A DNA stretch of 64,000 nucleotides from Chitinophagaceae bacterium (lineage in GTDB: Bacteria > Bacteroidota > Bacteroidia > Chitinophagales > Chitinophagaceae): NCBI GenBank assembly GCA_016719165.1, contig JADKAJ010000008.1, forward strand, positions 1 to 64,000. The letters run 5' to 3'. The notes beneath the pieces are model-generated. The model saw nothing but the letters and a program-made list of their open reading frames with translations, did no database searches and was not told where the DNA came from. Below, in pieces: positions 62,599 through 64,000 of this stretch. Position 1 is the stretch's first letter. Each line of letters opens with the position of its first letter. The position numbers were made by a program, and so were the translations under genes.

Positions 62599-62630
62599 AA
62601 ATAATTCACTAACACCTAAAAATTTTGAAC

Positions 62631-63191
62631 ATGAAAAATCACTTGTTACTGGCTACGGTATTAATGTTGGTCGCTACTTCTTCGTTTGGACAAAAATTCT
62701 TTACAAAAAGCGGAAAGATAGATTTTGACGCAACCTCACCTGCTTCTCCTGAAAAAATTGAAGGGGTGAACAGAACGGCTACCTGTGTGGTAGACACGAA
62801 AACAGGAGCTATACAGTTTGCGGTTTTGATGAAGGGATTTGCATTTGAAAGAGCCCTGATGGAAGAGCATTTCAATGAAAACTATGTAGAAAGTCATAAA
62901 TTTCCCAAGGCTGAGTTTAAAGGAAGCATTATTAATAATGAAACAATTAATTACGCAAAAGACGGCACCTATTCAGTAACAGTAAAAGGAAAGCTTACCA
63001 TACACGGTGAAACTAAAGAAGTGGAAACACCGGGTAAGCTTACAGTACAGGGAGGTAAGATAAATGCAAATGCTTCATTTTCTATATTACTGTCAGATTA
63101 TAAAGTATCAATACCAGGCCTTGTAGCAGATAAAGTTTCCAAAACGGCTAAACTAATTATCTCCTGTTCGCTTGAACCACTTAAAAGCTAA
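62631..63191 (+). CDS. YceI family protein
   Basis: 186 residues from MKNHLLLATVLMLVATSSFGQ, a signal peptide. The lipocalin-like YceI domain includes IDFDATSPASPEKIEGVNRTATCVVDTKTGAIQFAVLMKGFAFERALMEEHFNENYVESHKFPKAEFKG, then VKGKLTIHGETKEVE. YceI proteins bind isoprenoid lipids such as quinone-type molecules in the periplasm. In this operon that would fit a link between lipid-soluble carriers and haem proteins, which is inference. TTG 62625 two codons upstream is in frame but ATG 62631 is preferred. Confidence 0.92.
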   Translation: MKNHLLLATVLMLVATSSFGQKFFTKSGKIDFDATSPASPEKIEGVNRTATCVVDTKTGAIQFAVLMKGFAFERALMEEHFNENYVESHKFPKAEFKGSIINNETINYAKDGTYSVTVKGKLTIHGETKEVETPGKLTVQGGKINANASFSILLSDYKVSIPGLVADKVSKTAKLIISCSLEPLKS

Positions 63192-63209
63192 AATCCAATA
63201 AAACTATTT

Positions 63210-64000
63210 ATGAAGAAGCTATCATCTCAATTTGTCACAGGCGTAGTTCTTTTACTGTTCAGCAGCAATTTATTTGCCCAGGACGAGGACCTTCTGAAAT
63301 TAGTGGGCGGAGACGAGAAGCCAACGAAAGAAAGAGTGAAATATGCGTTTAAATCTCCGAGAGTCATTAACGGACATTCAATGGAATTCCTGAATCCGGG
63401 AACGATGGATTTCAGAATACTTCACCGCTTCGGTCAACTGGGCCAGGGGTATAAAAACTTCTTTGGTCTGGACCAGGCCAGTATGCGGATGGGGTTTGAT
63501 TTCGGTATCCTCCAAAACCTGATGGTTGGTGTAGGAAGAAGTACCTATAAGAAAGAAGTGGATGCATTTATTAAGTATGCTCCGGTTCGGCAATCTACAG
63601 GACCATGGAGTTCACCCGTTACATTTGCGTTAGTATCAGGTATTACAATGGATGGATTACCATGGGCTGACCCTAACCGCAAAAATTTTTTTACTTCCCG
63701 TCTTGCTTACTATTTCCAGGCAATAATCGGGAGAAAATTCAGTGAAGGCTTAACGCTGCAGGTTTCGCCGACTATGGTGCATAAGAACCTTGTACAATTG
63801 CAAACAGATCCCAATAACATTTATGCGATTGGTGTCGGAGGCAGGCTTAAGTTGTCTCAGCGTATTGCATTTACCTGGGATTATTCTCATGTAATAATAG
63901 GCATGCCGGATAGCGGCTACTATCATCCTCTATCTGTAGGTTTCGACATTGAAACCGGTGGCCACGTCTTTCAGTTGCATTTTTCCAATTCAACGGGTAT
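63210..64000 (+). CDS. DUF5777 family outer-membrane beta-barrel protein (partial)
   Basis: A frame open to the window end, at least 263 residues. Signal peptide MKKLSSQFVTGVVLLLFSSNLFAQ. Then DEDLLKLVGGDEKPTKERVKYAFKSPRVINGHSMEFLNPGTMDFRILHRFG, and alternating strands such as MRMGFDFGILQNLMVGVGRS and LAYYFQAIIGRKFSEGLTLQVSP. The pattern fits DUF5777, which is predicted to form an outer-membrane barrel and is often found with YceI. The 3' end is outside the window. Starts 18 bases after yceI, last visible gene of the cluster. Confidence 0.85.
   Translation, partial: MKKLSSQFVTGVVLLLFSSNLFAQDEDLLKLVGGDEKPTKERVKYAFKSPRVINGHSMEFLNPGTMDFRILHRFGQLGQGYKNFFGLDQASMRMGFDFGILQNLMVGVGRSTYKKEVDAFIKYAPVRQSTGPWSSPVTFALVSGITMDGLPWADPNRKNFFTSRLAYYFQAIIGRKFSEGLTLQVSPTMVHKNLVQLQTDPNNIYAIGVGGRLKLSQRIAFTWDYSHVIIGMPDSGYYHPLSVGFDIETGGHVFQLHFSNSTG

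Noticed and set aside
1..64000. tRNA, rRNA, CRISPR, transposase, phage, toxin-antitoxin, retron or CBASS-type genes
   Set aside because: None recognised in any gap or frame; the gaps are short and the larger ones hold only promoters, hairpins or repeats.

Overview
The window looks like chromosomal DNA from a member of the Bacteroidota, most likely a Chitinophagaceae-type bacterium. The reasons are direct. Several large exported proteins end in type IX secretion (T9SS) type A sorting domains. There are SusC/OprC-like TonB-dependent receptors, and the set ftsX - DUF3098 - uppP is present. Shine-Dalgarno sequences are nearly absent, and many genes are preceded by the Bacteroidota -7 promoter box TAnnTTTG. 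I saw no tRNA, rRNA, CRISPR array, transposase or phage gene.

Layout. 1-5.3 kb: two related T9SS-tail genes and a TonB receptor, all broken by many small indels; this looks like a low-accuracy contig end or strong decay. 5.3-11.6 kb: a small exported protein, a membrane protein overlapping a winged-helix regulator, an FN3-type fragment with a one-base frameshift, an ABC-2 exporter pair with a LolA-like protein, and pdxA. 11.8-20 kb: a run of secreted T9SS cargo, including an M14 carboxypeptidase. 20-25.3 kb: rsmA, a 2-hydroxyacid dehydrogenase, greA, a HIT protein, ruvC, a flippase-like membrane protein and a DUF3108 protein. 25.3-30.5 kb (minus strand): an MBL hydrolase with an MFS transporter, then ftsX, DUF3098, uppP and a lipoprotein. 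30.7-35.5 kb: leuS with an AT-rich internal patch, a repeat element and two proteins of unknown function. 35.7-42.2 kb: one 2154-residue fungalysin (M36) metalloprotease. 42.3-53.4 kb: an M23 peptidase, an F420-reductase-like oxidoreductase, ruvB, a response regulator, a GroES-like protein, a HerA-like ATPase, recQ, a CPC-type metal ATPase, tsaE and alanine dehydrogenase.

53.5-64 kb is the most interesting part. A minus-strand operon (57.8 to 54.4 kb) combines a small Cys-rich exported protein, a lipoprotein with two Met/His motifs and an OprC/NosA-like TonB receptor, and looks like a copper-handling system. lpxA with an overlapping ABC ATPase follows. Next comes a Cys-rich AraC-type regulator facing a plus-strand cluster: a His/Asp-rich small protein, two haem c lipoproteins, an OB-fold protein, YceI, and a DUF5777 beta-barrel protein cut by the window end. 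I infer an envelope electron-transfer or metal/redox module.

Three further points recur. Several TAnnTTTG boxes sit only 4-5 bases before the start codon, implying leaderless mRNAs. Single-base indels occur at 7.4, 8.38 and 55.84 kb as well as at the left end. greA has an unusually strong Shine-Dalgarno sequence behind a terminator-like leader hairpin.
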